From positions 1 to 64,000 of the forward strand of contig CAJOFA010000002.1 of NCBI GenBank assembly GCA_905233985.1: 64,000 nucleotides of DNA. The letters are read 5' to 3'. This document shows, piece after piece, positions 52,593 through 61,186 of this stretch. Both the position numbers and the translations under genes were made by a program. How positions within the stretch are numbered: position 1 is the stretch's first letter; each line of letters begins with the position of its first letter. The notes under the pieces were generated by a model. The model made no database searches. It had not been told where the DNA came from and worked only from the letters and a program-made list of their open reading frames with translations. The stretch comes from an uncultured Prevotella sp. GTDB taxonomy: Bacteria > Bacteroidota > Bacteroidia > Bacteroidales > Bacteroidaceae.

Positions 52593-54098
52593 ATGAAACA
52601 TCGTATATTGATCTTACCTTTTTACCTTTTTGCTTTTTTACTTTTATCCTGTGGACCGCAACTGCCGAAGGACTATACGTCATCAGACAAACAGCCCGAC
52701 ATTTATCCCGACTACAAGGGGGTAACGGTGCCCGTGAACATGGCACCGCTGACGTTTGAAATGAACCAGCGGGCAGAACAGATGGTGACACGGTTTACGG
52801 TTGGCGGTGAGGAACTGCTCTGCGGGGGCGATAAAATCCAGCCCGGACAGGATGACTGGCAGCAGCTCGTGGCTCGTGCTGCAGGTAAGAGCATCGGCGT
52901 AGAGGTCTATGCCTGCTACGAGGGGCAGTGGACTAAGTATAAGCCTTTTGATATCTATGTGTCGAAGGACAGTATCGATCCCTATATGAGCTACCGTCTC
53001 ATCTCTCCCTCATACGTCAGCTACGAGGAACTCACCATCAGTCAGCGTTGTTTGGAGAACTACGACGAGAGCGTCATTTATGACAATATCCTGTGCAGCG
53101 AAGAGGGCAAGGGGCAATGTATCAACTGCCACAACTACCAGCAGTACGACCCTGACCGGTTGCAGTTCCATGCCCGTCAGAATATGGGTGGCACCCTCAT
53201 TGCCTACGATGGAGATATGAGGAAAATCAACATGAAGAACGACTCCATCCTTTCGGCCGGTGTATATCCTGCATGGCATCCCTGGCTGAAGCTGATAGTC
53301 TATTCTACGAACAACACGGCTCAGATTTTCCAACTCACGAGCCCGAACAAGATTGAGGTGTTTGACGCAGAAAGTGACCTGATTGCCTACGATGTGGAAC
53401 GCAACGAGGTGACAAATATCGAGAACGACACGACGGAGTTGGAAGTGTTTCCCTGCTGGGCACCCGATGGCAAGTCACTCTATTACTGTAGTGCACACTT
53501 TGAATATCCCGATACGACAAGTCATGCGTCACAGATTATAAAATGGAGAAAAGACGTGAAATACAATATCTACCGGAAGTCTTTCGACCCGGAGACTATG
53601 ACGTTCGGAGAGCGCGAACTGGTGTTCGATGCTGCGGGGCAGGGCATGAGTGCTACGCTGCCGAGAGTGTCGCCCGACGGACGCTGGCTGATATTCACCA
53701 TGGGACAGTACGGCGTGTTCCACATCTGGCACCGTGATGCCGACCTGTGGGTGATGGACCTGAAGACACAATCGTCCCGTCCCTTGGACGAAATCAACTC
53801 AAAGGATACGGAGAGTTATCACTCCTGGTCAAGCAATGGCAAGTGGCTGGTATTCAGTAGCCGTCGTAACGACGGAGAATACACACGCCCCTTCTTTGCA
53901 CATATAGACAGCGACGGACAGTGGTCGAAGCCTTTTGAACTGCCTTGTGAAGACCCTGATTATCACCGGCAGTTTATGAAGTGCTACAACATTCCTGAAT
54001 TTATGCGTGGACCGGTCACCATCCGTCCGCAGAAGTTTGCCGATGTGCTGAAAGGTGATGCAGACCCCGTGAAATATGTACGAAATCTTACAAAATAA
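52593..54098 (+). CDS. PD40/TolB-like beta-propeller lipoprotein with a CxxCH haem motif
   Basis: 501 residues. Lipobox FLLLSC with Cys20; propeller repeats typical of PD40/TolB (AWHPWLKLIVYST, CWAPDGKSLYYCS, RVSPDGRWLIFT, SWSSNGKWLVFSS). Between an N-terminal beta domain and the propeller lies CINCH (Cys176, Cys179, His180), the binding site of a c-type haem. Similar proteins are sometimes labelled cytochrome c biosynthesis or TolB-like, but the role is unknown. It follows the DUF6057 gene and precedes GH43 in the xylanase operon. The signal peptide is encoded by 8-bp DNA repeats. Confidence 0.78.
   Translation: MKHRILILPFYLFAFLLLSCGPQLPKDYTSSDKQPDIYPDYKGVTVPVNMAPLTFEMNQRAEQMVTRFTVGGEELLCGGDKIQPGQDDWQQLVARAAGKSIGVEVYACYEGQWTKYKPFDIYVSKDSIDPYMSYRLISPSYVSYEELTISQRCLENYDESVIYDNILCSEEGKGQCINCHNYQQYDPDRLQFHARQNMGGTLIAYDGDMRKINMKNDSILSAGVYPAWHPWLKLIVYSTNNTAQIFQLTSPNKIEVFDAESDLIAYDVERNEVTNIENDTTELEVFPCWAPDGKSLYYCSAHFEYPDTTSHASQIIKWRKDVKYNIYRKSFDPETMTFGERELVFDAAGQGMSATLPRVSPDGRWLIFTMGQYGVFHIWHRDADLWVMDLKTQSSRPLDEINSKDTESYHSWSSNGKWLVFSSRRNDGEYTRPFFAHIDSDGQWSKPFELPCEDPDYHRQFMKCYNIPEFMRGPVTIRPQKFADVLKGDADPVKYVRNLTK
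52614..52645. repeat. 8-bp tandem repeats encoding a signal peptide core
   Basis: Units TTACCTTT, TTACCTTT, TTGCTTTT, TTACTTTT; they encode LPFYLFAFLLL of the PD40 lipoprotein. The reverse complement closely resembles the repeat at 26180-26211. Confidence 0.85.
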
Positions 54099-54107
54099 CA
54101 ACACAAT

Positions 54108-55838
54108 ATGAAAAAGTATCTATTTGTCACAGCGGTCATGATGGCTGTCTGTTTACAAGCTGAGGCACAGACGCTGGCCCCTGACTATAAAGGAACGGGT
54201 TACAATAACCCCATCAGTGCCAATATTTTCTGCGCTGACCCTACCGCCCTGGAGTACAACGGACGACTGTATGTCTATGGCTCGAATGACCACCAGCAGT
54301 TCATTGCGAATGGCAAGAAGGGTGAAAACAGTTATGGTGAAATCAAGTCTATCGTGGTCTTCTCAACCGATGACATGGTAAACTGGACTTTCCACGGCAC
54401 CATCGACACGAAGAAACTCTGTGCCTCGTGGGTGACAAGTCCCTGGTATCAAGGCTACGGCGTCTCGTGGGCACCGTCAGTCACCTGGCGCACAAATGAA
54501 GAGGGAGTCGATGAGTTCTTCCTCTACTTCTGCAACAGCAGTCATGGCGTTGGTGTACTGAAGGCCAATTCGCCTACAGGCCCATGGAAGTCACCAAACA
54601 ACAAGCTGATGATTCATTATGATACCCCGGGCGCAAATCCGTCGGGTACCAATGCCAATTTCGACCCAGGTGTAACCATTGATGACAACGGAGTGGGTTG
54701 GATTTCTTTTGGTGGTCTTGGCCCGAGTACAATCATGCCCGAAGCAGCACGTATTGTGAAGCTGAAGCCCTCGATGACTGAAGTTGACGGCACGGCTGTC
54801 AAGATACATGCACCCTACCACTTTGAGGCCAACGAGCTGAATGTCATTGGTGGTAAGTTCGTCTATACCTATTGTTCGAACTGGGCACAGCGTAATGATG
54901 CTGACTGGAATGCCTACCAGGAAGAGCATGGCATCAGCGCTCCGAAGCCCAATACCTGCACGATGTGCTATATGGTCAGCGACGACCCGTTAAACCCGGA
55001 CTCTTGGGTTTACAAGGGAGTCTATGGTCCTCACCCCGGCATGGGTACGAACAACAACCACTCTCATTTGCAGAAGTTCCAGGGTAATTATTATCATATC
55101 TATCATGGAGCTCCTCTGATGGAAAGCTGGAGAAGTGCCGGTGTCATAGATAATGATTGCGGCATCTTCCGTTCCATCTGTGTCAATAAGGCGACGGTGA
55201 ACGAGGGAACGCAGACAATCAATCAGGTTACGACAAACCTTGAAGGTGTCACACAAATCAAGCACCTGAACCCCTACGAATGGCAGCAGGCTGAGACGAT
55301 GGCCAGCTGTGGCGGTGTGGATTATGAAGATTTTACCAATATCAATAAGAACACCAAGATTAATAAGTTGGGCAACGAAGTCTCGGAGAATATGCAGGTG
55401 AACATGAAGAGTTGCTCGTGGATTAGCGTACGCGGCGTGGACTTCGGAGCTGGTGCTAATAAATTTACCCTGCGTGCTAAAGGAACTGCTACTTTGGAAC
55501 TGCGTTTCAGTCGCGCCGGCGCACCGATAGCCACCTTCGAATTCTCTTCAGCTTCAGAAGAGATGGTAGATCAGACGTTTGATATTGACGCTACTAAATT
55601 CAAGGGAGTAAAAAACAATTTATTTATTGCCGTAAAATCTGCTACCGATTTCTATGTAGATGCCTGGCAGTTCTCAAATGGTGAGAGTGGCATCCTAGAG
55701 GTAGAAAACAGCACTCCTGGCAACATCGTGCGCTACGACCTGTCGGGCCGTCGGATTCCGGAAGGTCAACACTACAATGGCATCGTCATTGAGCGCATGA
55801 CTGACGGTACTTGCCGCAAGATTCTGCGTCGCCAATAA
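54108..55838 (+). CDS. GH43 family glycoside hydrolase with CBM6-like module
   Basis: 576 residues. Signal peptide (cut near AEAQ, 21). Five-bladed GH43 propeller with the three acidic residues visible: base Asp44 in CADPTALEY, Asp186 in NFDPGVT, and acid Glu240 in YHFEANEL. A CBM6-like module covers about 390-525. A variant of the shared tail ends the protein (YDLSGRRIPEG ... RKILRRQ). GH43 enzymes act on beta-xylosides or remove alpha-L-arabinofuranosyl side chains; which one applies here cannot be told by eye. Last gene of the GH10 operon, 9 bp after the PD40 gene. Confidence 0.92.
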   Translation: MKKYLFVTAVMMAVCLQAEAQTLAPDYKGTGYNNPISANIFCADPTALEYNGRLYVYGSNDHQQFIANGKKGENSYGEIKSIVVFSTDDMVNWTFHGTIDTKKLCASWVTSPWYQGYGVSWAPSVTWRTNEEGVDEFFLYFCNSSHGVGVLKANSPTGPWKSPNNKLMIHYDTPGANPSGTNANFDPGVTIDDNGVGWISFGGLGPSTIMPEAARIVKLKPSMTEVDGTAVKIHAPYHFEANELNVIGGKFVYTYCSNWAQRNDADWNAYQEEHGISAPKPNTCTMCYMVSDDPLNPDSWVYKGVYGPHPGMGTNNNHSHLQKFQGNYYHIYHGAPLMESWRSAGVIDNDCGIFRSICVNKATVNEGTQTINQVTTNLEGVTQIKHLNPYEWQQAETMASCGGVDYEDFTNINKNTKINKLGNEVSENMQVNMKSCSWISVRGVDFGAGANKFTLRAKGTATLELRFSRAGAPIATFEFSSASEEMVDQTFDIDATKFKGVKNNLFIAVKSATDFYVDAWQFSNGESGILEVENSTPGNIVRYDLSGRRIPEGQHYNGIVIERMTDGTCRKILRRQ

Positions 55839-55853
55839 CCCAAACAGCTTATC

Positions 55854-55935
55854 GTTACAGTAAGTTCCCCCTGGGGGGACCGTTTTGGTCCCTTGGGGGG
55901 ACCGTTTCGGTCCCCCCAGGGGACTCCACTGTAAC
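55854..55935. terminator. Large GC-rich inverted repeat between convergent genes
   Basis: Outer arms GTTACAGT/ACTGTAAC (55854-55861, 55928-55935), then a perfect 15-bp stem (55868-55882 with 55908-55922), with a smaller hairpin inside (55887-55892 with 55898-55903). A 20-bp unit, GGGGGGACCGTTT(T/C)GGTCCC, occurs twice, at 55873 and 55895. It lies between the convergent GH43 and GH30 genes and could end transcription from both sides. Confidence 0.7.
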
Positions 55936-55968
55936 CAATAACTATTTGAGCAAGCTCATGCTTTATAC

Positions 55969-57474
55969 TCACTTAATCACGACCTTTTTGCCGTTATGGA
56001 TATAGACACCTCTATGTGTCGGCTTTCCGCTTAGCCTACGGCCATCCAAAGTACACCAACCGGTTGTTATCTCTTCCTTCACGGCTCTTACCTCCTCAAT
56101 GGCAGAACCGTCGTCAACTATAAAGATAAAGGTGTTCAAACTCTGGGCAGGCATCTCGTAGAGGTATGAACTGATAGGTTCAGTAATGTCGAGGTCCGAC
56201 TTCTGACAGAGGTTCTCACTCTCGTTGCCCGTTGAGAGCCATAATTGCCCGCTTGTCACATTGGAAGGCAGGGTTATTTTTACGTCGCGTGTTTCATCTG
56301 TCGTGTTAATGCACATCACGATGATGGAGTCGCCTTTGGCGTATGCCGAGAATTGATAGTTCTGTGGCTCTTCCTCTTTCGTACGTCCGGCGTTTACATC
56401 TTGTGAAGTCTCTAAACGTGTGGAACCAGTAACGTTTTTCGAGAAGTGGGACATGACGAAGGCGCGGGGCAGCAGCTGGTCCTTAACGTTGCCTGCACCA
56501 TACTGTGTCTCGCCTGTGCCACAGAAAGACCAATGTGCACGCAGATACCAGTAAATGTAACCCGTGCAGCCGGCCAGCATACATTCATTGAGCTCCTCGG
56601 CAAAAATCAGGTTCTCTTTCCATGTAGGCAGTGCGCCGGTATTGTCGGTCACCGAGTGTTCTGTCATCCAGAGCTCCTTGCCATACTGAAGGGCGAGTCT
56701 GCCTGCCGCTTTCATGTATTGGAGGGGTAAATGGCCGTAGAGGTGCCCGGCCACAATGTCTATCTGTCCTCGGCACGTCTCGTCCTGCAGGAGCGGGTCG
56801 GTATAGTTCTGTGTGAAGCCCAGCGGTTCACCGGTAATCAGCTTAACGCCGGCATAAGTCTCGCGGTCGAGCATATAAGCATAGTTCTTGACCAGATTGA
56901 CCAAATCCTCGGGGTCATACAGGCAGCCAGAGTAACTTACCCACCAGTCTGGCTCGTTCTGAATAGACACGGCATCAACTTCAACACCATGGTCCTTCAT
57001 CCATTGTAGGTATGAGTTCAGCCACGGGAAGAATTTGTCGTAGCAGTCCTCACGCAACTTGCCCCTCTGGTATCCCTGGTCTTCTGCATTGCCGCCCTGC
57101 GCCGTGCCATTGGTCTTGTATTCACCGGGAGGAGACCATGGCGTACCGAAGACGATACCCCCGCGGTTCTTCACGGTCTTGGCCGATGGCAGCGAACCGT
57201 TCCAGTCGTAGTCGCCCCAGTTGTCACCTGTGAAGCTCGGTGAAATTTCCATGCGCAGGATGTTCAGTCCAATCTTTGACTTGACGCCGTAAAGCCTGCT
57301 CACGCAAGCGTTGTCTGTGCCGAAAGGCTTCATGGCACCATCACAGCAAGCACCGCCGAAGCCCGTGACGGTCTGCTTCTTGGTGGAGTACACGATTAAC
57401 GATGTACGGGGTTTGGCTGCCTCTATGGCAGTGACAGCCACAATTAGAATCATCGAAATAACAAACCTTTTCAT
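55969..57474 (-). CDS. GH30 family xylanase (GH30_8-like)
   Basis: 501 residues. Signal peptide (about 1-19). (beta/alpha)8 barrel with acid/base Glu174 in SIQNEPDWW and nucleophile Glu272 in LWMTEHSV, and the side beta-domain (about 355-455) typical of GH30. The layout resembles subfamily 8 glucuronoxylanases. In the loop after strand 8 the usual YIRR-type motif reads YLRAHW (Arg312, Ala313), so recognition of methylglucuronic acid may be altered. It ends with the shared C-terminal tail (CTLDGRRLSG ... NGKKVVIK). Single gene on the minus strand, facing the GH43 operon. Confidence 0.88.
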   Translation of the reverse strand: MKRFVISMILIVAVTAIEAAKPRTSLIVYSTKKQTVTGFGGACCDGAMKPFGTDNACVSRLYGVKSKIGLNILRMEISPSFTGDNWGDYDWNGSLPSAKTVKNRGGIVFGTPWSPPGEYKTNGTAQGGNAEDQGYQRGKLREDCYDKFFPWLNSYLQWMKDHGVEVDAVSIQNEPDWWVSYSGCLYDPEDLVNLVKNYAYMLDRETYAGVKLITGEPLGFTQNYTDPLLQDETCRGQIDIVAGHLYGHLPLQYMKAAGRLALQYGKELWMTEHSVTDNTGALPTWKENLIFAEELNECMLAGCTGYIYWYLRAHWSFCGTGETQYGAGNVKDQLLPRAFVMSHFSKNVTGSTRLETSQDVNAGRTKEEEPQNYQFSAYAKGDSIIVMCINTTDETRDVKITLPSNVTSGQLWLSTGNESENLCQKSDLDITEPISSYLYEMPAQSLNTFIFIVDDGSAIEEVRAVKEEITTGWCTLDGRRLSGKPTHRGVYIHNGKKVVIK

Positions 57475-57529
57475 ATCTGTTCTTATTATATTATATATAT
57501 GTATATATACCTTATTATATATGACGGGG

Positions 57530-57537
57530 CAAAGGTA
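57530..57537 (-). promoter_or_regulatory. -7 box of the GH30 gene
   Basis: Minus-strand TACCTTTG, 55 bp before the ATG. A GTTAAA on the minus strand lies 54 bp upstream, not the 57 bp of the other three promoters, so control by the same regulator is unclear. Confidence 0.55.
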
Positions 57538-57812
57538 CGCATAAATTCTGAGATAAGCATCTCCCTGGACGGAGTATTATTCGTTTTTAACAAATTTGGG
57601 TTAGTTCAAATCTCTGAAGTAGGTCTTCCGCGCTCACTTTTGGGGGTGTTTTAGGGGCTTTTTTGCCCCGATTTGGGCCTTTTAAGCTCCAAAATGGGTT
57701 AAAGTTCTGTTTAAAAAAGTCAAAAAATGATGAAAAAACCGCTCTTTTGAGGTGTCGGACAATCCTTAAAATTCTCCGCAAACCCTTTATTTTAACGCAT
57801 TATTCGGCAATT

Positions 57813-57877
57813 GTTACATGAAATAAAGTTTTTGAAACAATTTATAAAGTCCATAAACAAATTTTATCATAATTTTG
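57813..57877 (+). promoter_or_regulatory. Activator-type promoter and operator of susC-3
   Basis: GTTACAT at 57813, second half-site GAAACAA at 57834 (21 bp on), -7 box TAATTTTG at 57870-57877, followed by CACC. The first G is exactly 57 bp before the -7 box. GTTTTTGA is shared with the GH10 promoter at the same offset. There is no -33 TTTG. Confidence 0.7.
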
Positions 57878-57934
57878 CACCGTGAAAAAAAGAATCTAAA
57901 TTTTTTTATTAGTAACTAGTTTAATTATTAACTT

Positions 57935-60900
57935 ATGTGGAATCTTAAGAATCTGCAAAAGCCATTGATGTTACTATGCCTGCTTTGTTTGCTCCCACTC
58001 GGAGCAATGGCTCAAAGCACAATCAAGGGTGTAGTAAATGATGAAGCTGGTGAACCTGTTATTGGTGCAAGCGTACAAGTGCAAGGAACCAAGACAGCTA
58101 CTGTCACTGACTTCAATGGTAATTTCAGCGTGTCAGCTGCAAGCAATGCCACGCTGATTATCTCTTATGTAGGCTATGTCACTGAGACAGTCAGTGTACA
58201 GGGCCGTAGTAACATCACCGTTACACTGCGCGAAGACGCACAGAGTCTTGAAGACGTTGTGGTTATCGGTTACGGTGTCCAGAAGAAAAAGCTGGTGACA
58301 GGTGCTACTGTTCAGGTGAAGGGTGATGAAATCGCCAAGCTGAACACAACCAACGCACTCGAAGCCATGCAGAGTAAGACACCTGGTGTACAGATCACTC
58401 AGTCATCTACACAGCCTGGTAAGGGTTACAAGGTTTACATCCGTGGTATCGGTACCACCGGTAACTCTACTCCTCTCTATGTAATCGACGGTGTTGCTGG
58501 CGGTAGCCTTGACGGAATCAACCCGAACGATATCGAGAGCATTGACGTGCTGAAGGATGCTGCATCGGCAGCCATCTACGGTGCCCGTGCTGCAAACGGT
58601 GTCATTCTCGTTACGACCAAGCAGGGTAAAGCTGGTAAGATTGAGCTCAGCTACAATGGTGCCATCGGTTGGTCTAACGCCTACAAGCGCCCGCAGCTGC
58701 TCAATGCTCAGCAGTACATGAACATTATTGATGAGTACACCTTCAATACTTCTGGTCAGAAGATGATTTGGGAAAACTACGTTCCCGCTGACATCCTCAA
58801 GCAGGTAAATGAAGGTTGGCAAGGTACTGACTGGTGGGATGCATTCAACAACAAGAATGCCGTTCAGCAGAACCATTCTGTAACCCTGACTGGTGGTACT
58901 GACCGTTCAAAGTTCGCTATGTCTTACACCTATACTGGTAACGAAGGTATCATGGGTGCTGACAAAGCTTCTTACTACAAGCGCCACACTGTTCGTATCA
59001 ACAGCGACCACGTGCTTCTGCAGGCTAAGGATTTTGATGCTATCACCATTGGTGAGAACATCTCTATCGGCTATACCAAGAGCCACGACTTGGCTGAGGA
59101 TGGTATGTATTGGAGCTACATTCACAGCTTGCTCCAGACTTGCCCGCTCATGCCGCAGTATGCTGCTAATGGCGACATCTACACTTATCAGGATTTCACG
59201 GGTAATGTAACCTATGGCCAGGGCTGGAACTCTTCTTTGTTCAGCAATCCTTGGGAGAACCTCGATAAGGGTGGTTTCAACTCTCAGGCAGAGAGCCGCA
59301 ACTTCAATGCCAGCGCCACAGCTTTCGCAGTTATTCAGCCCATCAAGGGTTTGAGACTCCGTTCTCAGTTCAACTACAACTGGGGTTCTGGTGCATATCG
59401 TAACTACGGTGAGCCTCGCTCTTCTGGTTATGGTAACGCCACAAGTACTACCTATAGTGTTAGCCAGAGCGCTTGGTTGAACACTTCATGGTCTGTTGAG
59501 AATACTCTTACTTATGATCTTCCTATTCTGAATGGTCACAAGATCAGCGCCATGATTGGTCAGTCCTTCCAGAGCAGCGCTTGGAGTGTGAACCTTAATG
59601 GATCTAACACTGTTCAGTGGGGTGACCAGCTCGCAACGTTGAAGGGTTGGGATTCTGCATACCTGTCGAACTTCAAGGTCGCCAATGTTACTGACATCGG
59701 TCTCGGTGGTAGCCCCAATGATGAGGAATATCTCGCATCTTGGTTCGGTCGTGTAACTTGGGACTGGAACGAGACCTATATGGCAACCTTCACCATCCGT
59801 CATGATGGTTCAAGTATCTTTACAGACGGTAAGCGTTGGGGTACCTTCCCCTCATTCTCTGCTGGTTGGGTAATTACCAATGAGAGCTTCATGGAGCCCA
59901 CCAAGAGCTGGATGGACTTCTTCAAACTTCGTGCATCTTGGGGTCAGAACGGTAACTGCTCGATCTCTAAGTATCAGTATCTGGCAACCATCGCTCTGTC
60001 AGGTGACGCAAACGACAGCGGTTACAAGTTCGGTTCAGATATGGTTACTTCTACCAGTGGCGTTCCCCACACCGGTGCCTACGCTAACATCGTTCCCAAC
60101 CCCGACCTTACTTGGGAGACTTCTGAGCAGCTCGACTTCGGTTTCGACGCTCGTTTCCTCAACAGCCGTCTGGGTGTAAACTTCGACTGGTATAAGAAGA
60201 CCACGAAGGACTGGCTGATCGGTGGTAACCTGCTTGCTATCTATGGTACCAATCCTGCTGCCATCAATGGTGGTGACGTGGAGAATACCGGTATTGAGCT
60301 TGCTCTTACTTGGAATGACAGAATCGGCGACGACTTCAGTTACAACATTGGCGTGAACTTCGCTACCAACAAGAATGAGGTAACCCGTATCGCTAACGAC
60401 AACAAACGCATCGACGGTCCTGCAGGTGTGCTCTCACAGGGTACTGAGTATTGCTACCGTGCAGAGGAAGGTTACCCCATCGGTTACTTCTACGGTATGT
60501 CTTACAGCGGCATCTGGCAGAATCAGGCTCAGATTGATCAGGCACGTGCAGACGGCAAGGCCGTTCTTGACAACGCACAGCCTGGTGACTGCATCTGGGA
60601 TGACTGGAATGGTGATGGTGTGATTACCTATGCAGAGGGTGAAACTTGCGACCGTCATGAGATTGGTAATCCTAACCCCGATGTGATGCTGGGTATTAAC
60701 CTTGGCTTCACTTGGAAGGGTCTTGACTTCGCTGTAAACGGTGCCGGTGCATTTGGTCAGCAGATCATGCGTTCTTACCGTTCATTCAGTGATGCTCCTT
60801 ATCAGAACTACGATACTACCATCCTGAATCGTTGGCATGGTGAGGGTACCTCAAACGACATGCCGCGTATTTCAAGTACCGGTAGTGAGAATACCAACTG

Positions 60901-61171
60901 GGTATCTACTCGTTACATGGAGAATGCTGACTACTTCAAGATCAAGACCATCACGCTTGGTTACGACTTCAAGCATCTTTGGAAGGCTTGTCCGTTCCAG
61001 CAGCTCCGCTTCTATGTACAGGCTCAGAACCTCCTTACTTTCACTGGTTACACTGGTCTCGATCCTGAGGTTGGTAACTCAGCTGGTGGTAGTGGCTGGG
61101 CATCTGGTATTGACCTGGGTCTTTACCCGCCCTCTCGTACTTTCTTAGTTGGTGCAAGTATTAAATTCTAA
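57935..61171 (+). CDS. SusC-like TonB-dependent receptor 3
   Basis: 1078 residues. Signal peptide (cut after GAMAQ, about 27), CarboxypepD_reg-like domain (about 28-112, GVVNDEAGEPVIGASV), TonB-box region (LEDVVVIGYGVQKKK), plug (VYIRGIGTTGNSTPLYVIDGV, VLKDAASAAIYGARAANGVILVTT) and barrel to the C-terminal FLVGASIKF. It heads a third susC-susD-lipoprotein operon preceded by the same operator as susC-1, which suggests it also takes up xylan products, possibly of a different size or substitution. That is inference. Confidence 0.93.
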   Translation: MWNLKNLQKPLMLLCLLCLLPLGAMAQSTIKGVVNDEAGEPVIGASVQVQGTKTATVTDFNGNFSVSAASNATLIISYVGYVTETVSVQGRSNITVTLREDAQSLEDVVVIGYGVQKKKLVTGATVQVKGDEIAKLNTTNALEAMQSKTPGVQITQSSTQPGKGYKVYIRGIGTTGNSTPLYVIDGVAGGSLDGINPNDIESIDVLKDAASAAIYGARAANGVILVTTKQGKAGKIELSYNGAIGWSNAYKRPQLLNAQQYMNIIDEYTFNTSGQKMIWENYVPADILKQVNEGWQGTDWWDAFNNKNAVQQNHSVTLTGGTDRSKFAMSYTYTGNEGIMGADKASYYKRHTVRINSDHVLLQAKDFDAITIGENISIGYTKSHDLAEDGMYWSYIHSLLQTCPLMPQYAANGDIYTYQDFTGNVTYGQGWNSSLFSNPWENLDKGGFNSQAESRNFNASATAFAVIQPIKGLRLRSQFNYNWGSGAYRNYGEPRSSGYGNATSTTYSVSQSAWLNTSWSVENTLTYDLPILNGHKISAMIGQSFQSSAWSVNLNGSNTVQWGDQLATLKGWDSAYLSNFKVANVTDIGLGGSPNDEEYLASWFGRVTWDWNETYMATFTIRHDGSSIFTDGKRWGTFPSFSAGWVITNESFMEPTKSWMDFFKLRASWGQNGNCSISKYQYLATIALSGDANDSGYKFGSDMVTSTSGVPHTGAYANIVPNPDLTWETSEQLDFGFDARFLNSRLGVNFDWYKKTTKDWLIGGNLLAIYGTNPAAINGGDVENTGIELALTWNDRIGDDFSYNIGVNFATNKNEVTRIANDNKRIDGPAGVLSQGTEYCYRAEEGYPIGYFYGMSYSGIWQNQAQIDQARADGKAVLDNAQPGDCIWDDWNGDGVITYAEGETCDRHEIGNPNPDVMLGINLGFTWKGLDFAVNGAGAFGQQIMRSYRSFSDAPYQNYDTTILNRWHGEGTSNDMPRISSTGSENTNWVSTRYMENADYFKIKTITLGYDFKHLWKACPFQQLRFYVQAQNLLTFTGYTGLDPEVGNSAGGSGWASGIDLGLYPPSRTFLVGASIKF

Positions 61172-61186
61172 ATCGACAAATAAGTT

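Larger units (their letters stand above)
57475..57934. other. Regulatory intergenic region between GH30 and susC-3
   Basis: 460 bp. An AT-dinucleotide stretch (57485-57520) forms the GH30 leader, followed by the GH30 -7 box (minus). A small hairpin GGGGC/GCCCC lies at 57654-57669, and the operator and -7 box of susC-3 are at 57813-57877. I see no credible gene in it. Confidence 0.75.

Noticed and set aside
55854..55861. GTTACAGT as another copy of the xylan operator
   Set aside because: It is the outer arm of a palindrome downstream of two convergent genes, with no -7 box at the 57-bp distance.
57485..57520. AT-dinucleotide stretch as an origin or promoter element
   Set aside because: It lies in the leader of the GH30 gene, after the -7 box; there are no DnaA-box-like clusters. 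It probably only keeps the leader unstructured.
57587..57781. 64-codon minus-strand frame in the gap upstream of susC-3
   Set aside because: Overlaps low-complexity T- and G-rich sequence, has no -7 box upstream, and no family was recognised. Some basic and aromatic content is explained by the base composition.
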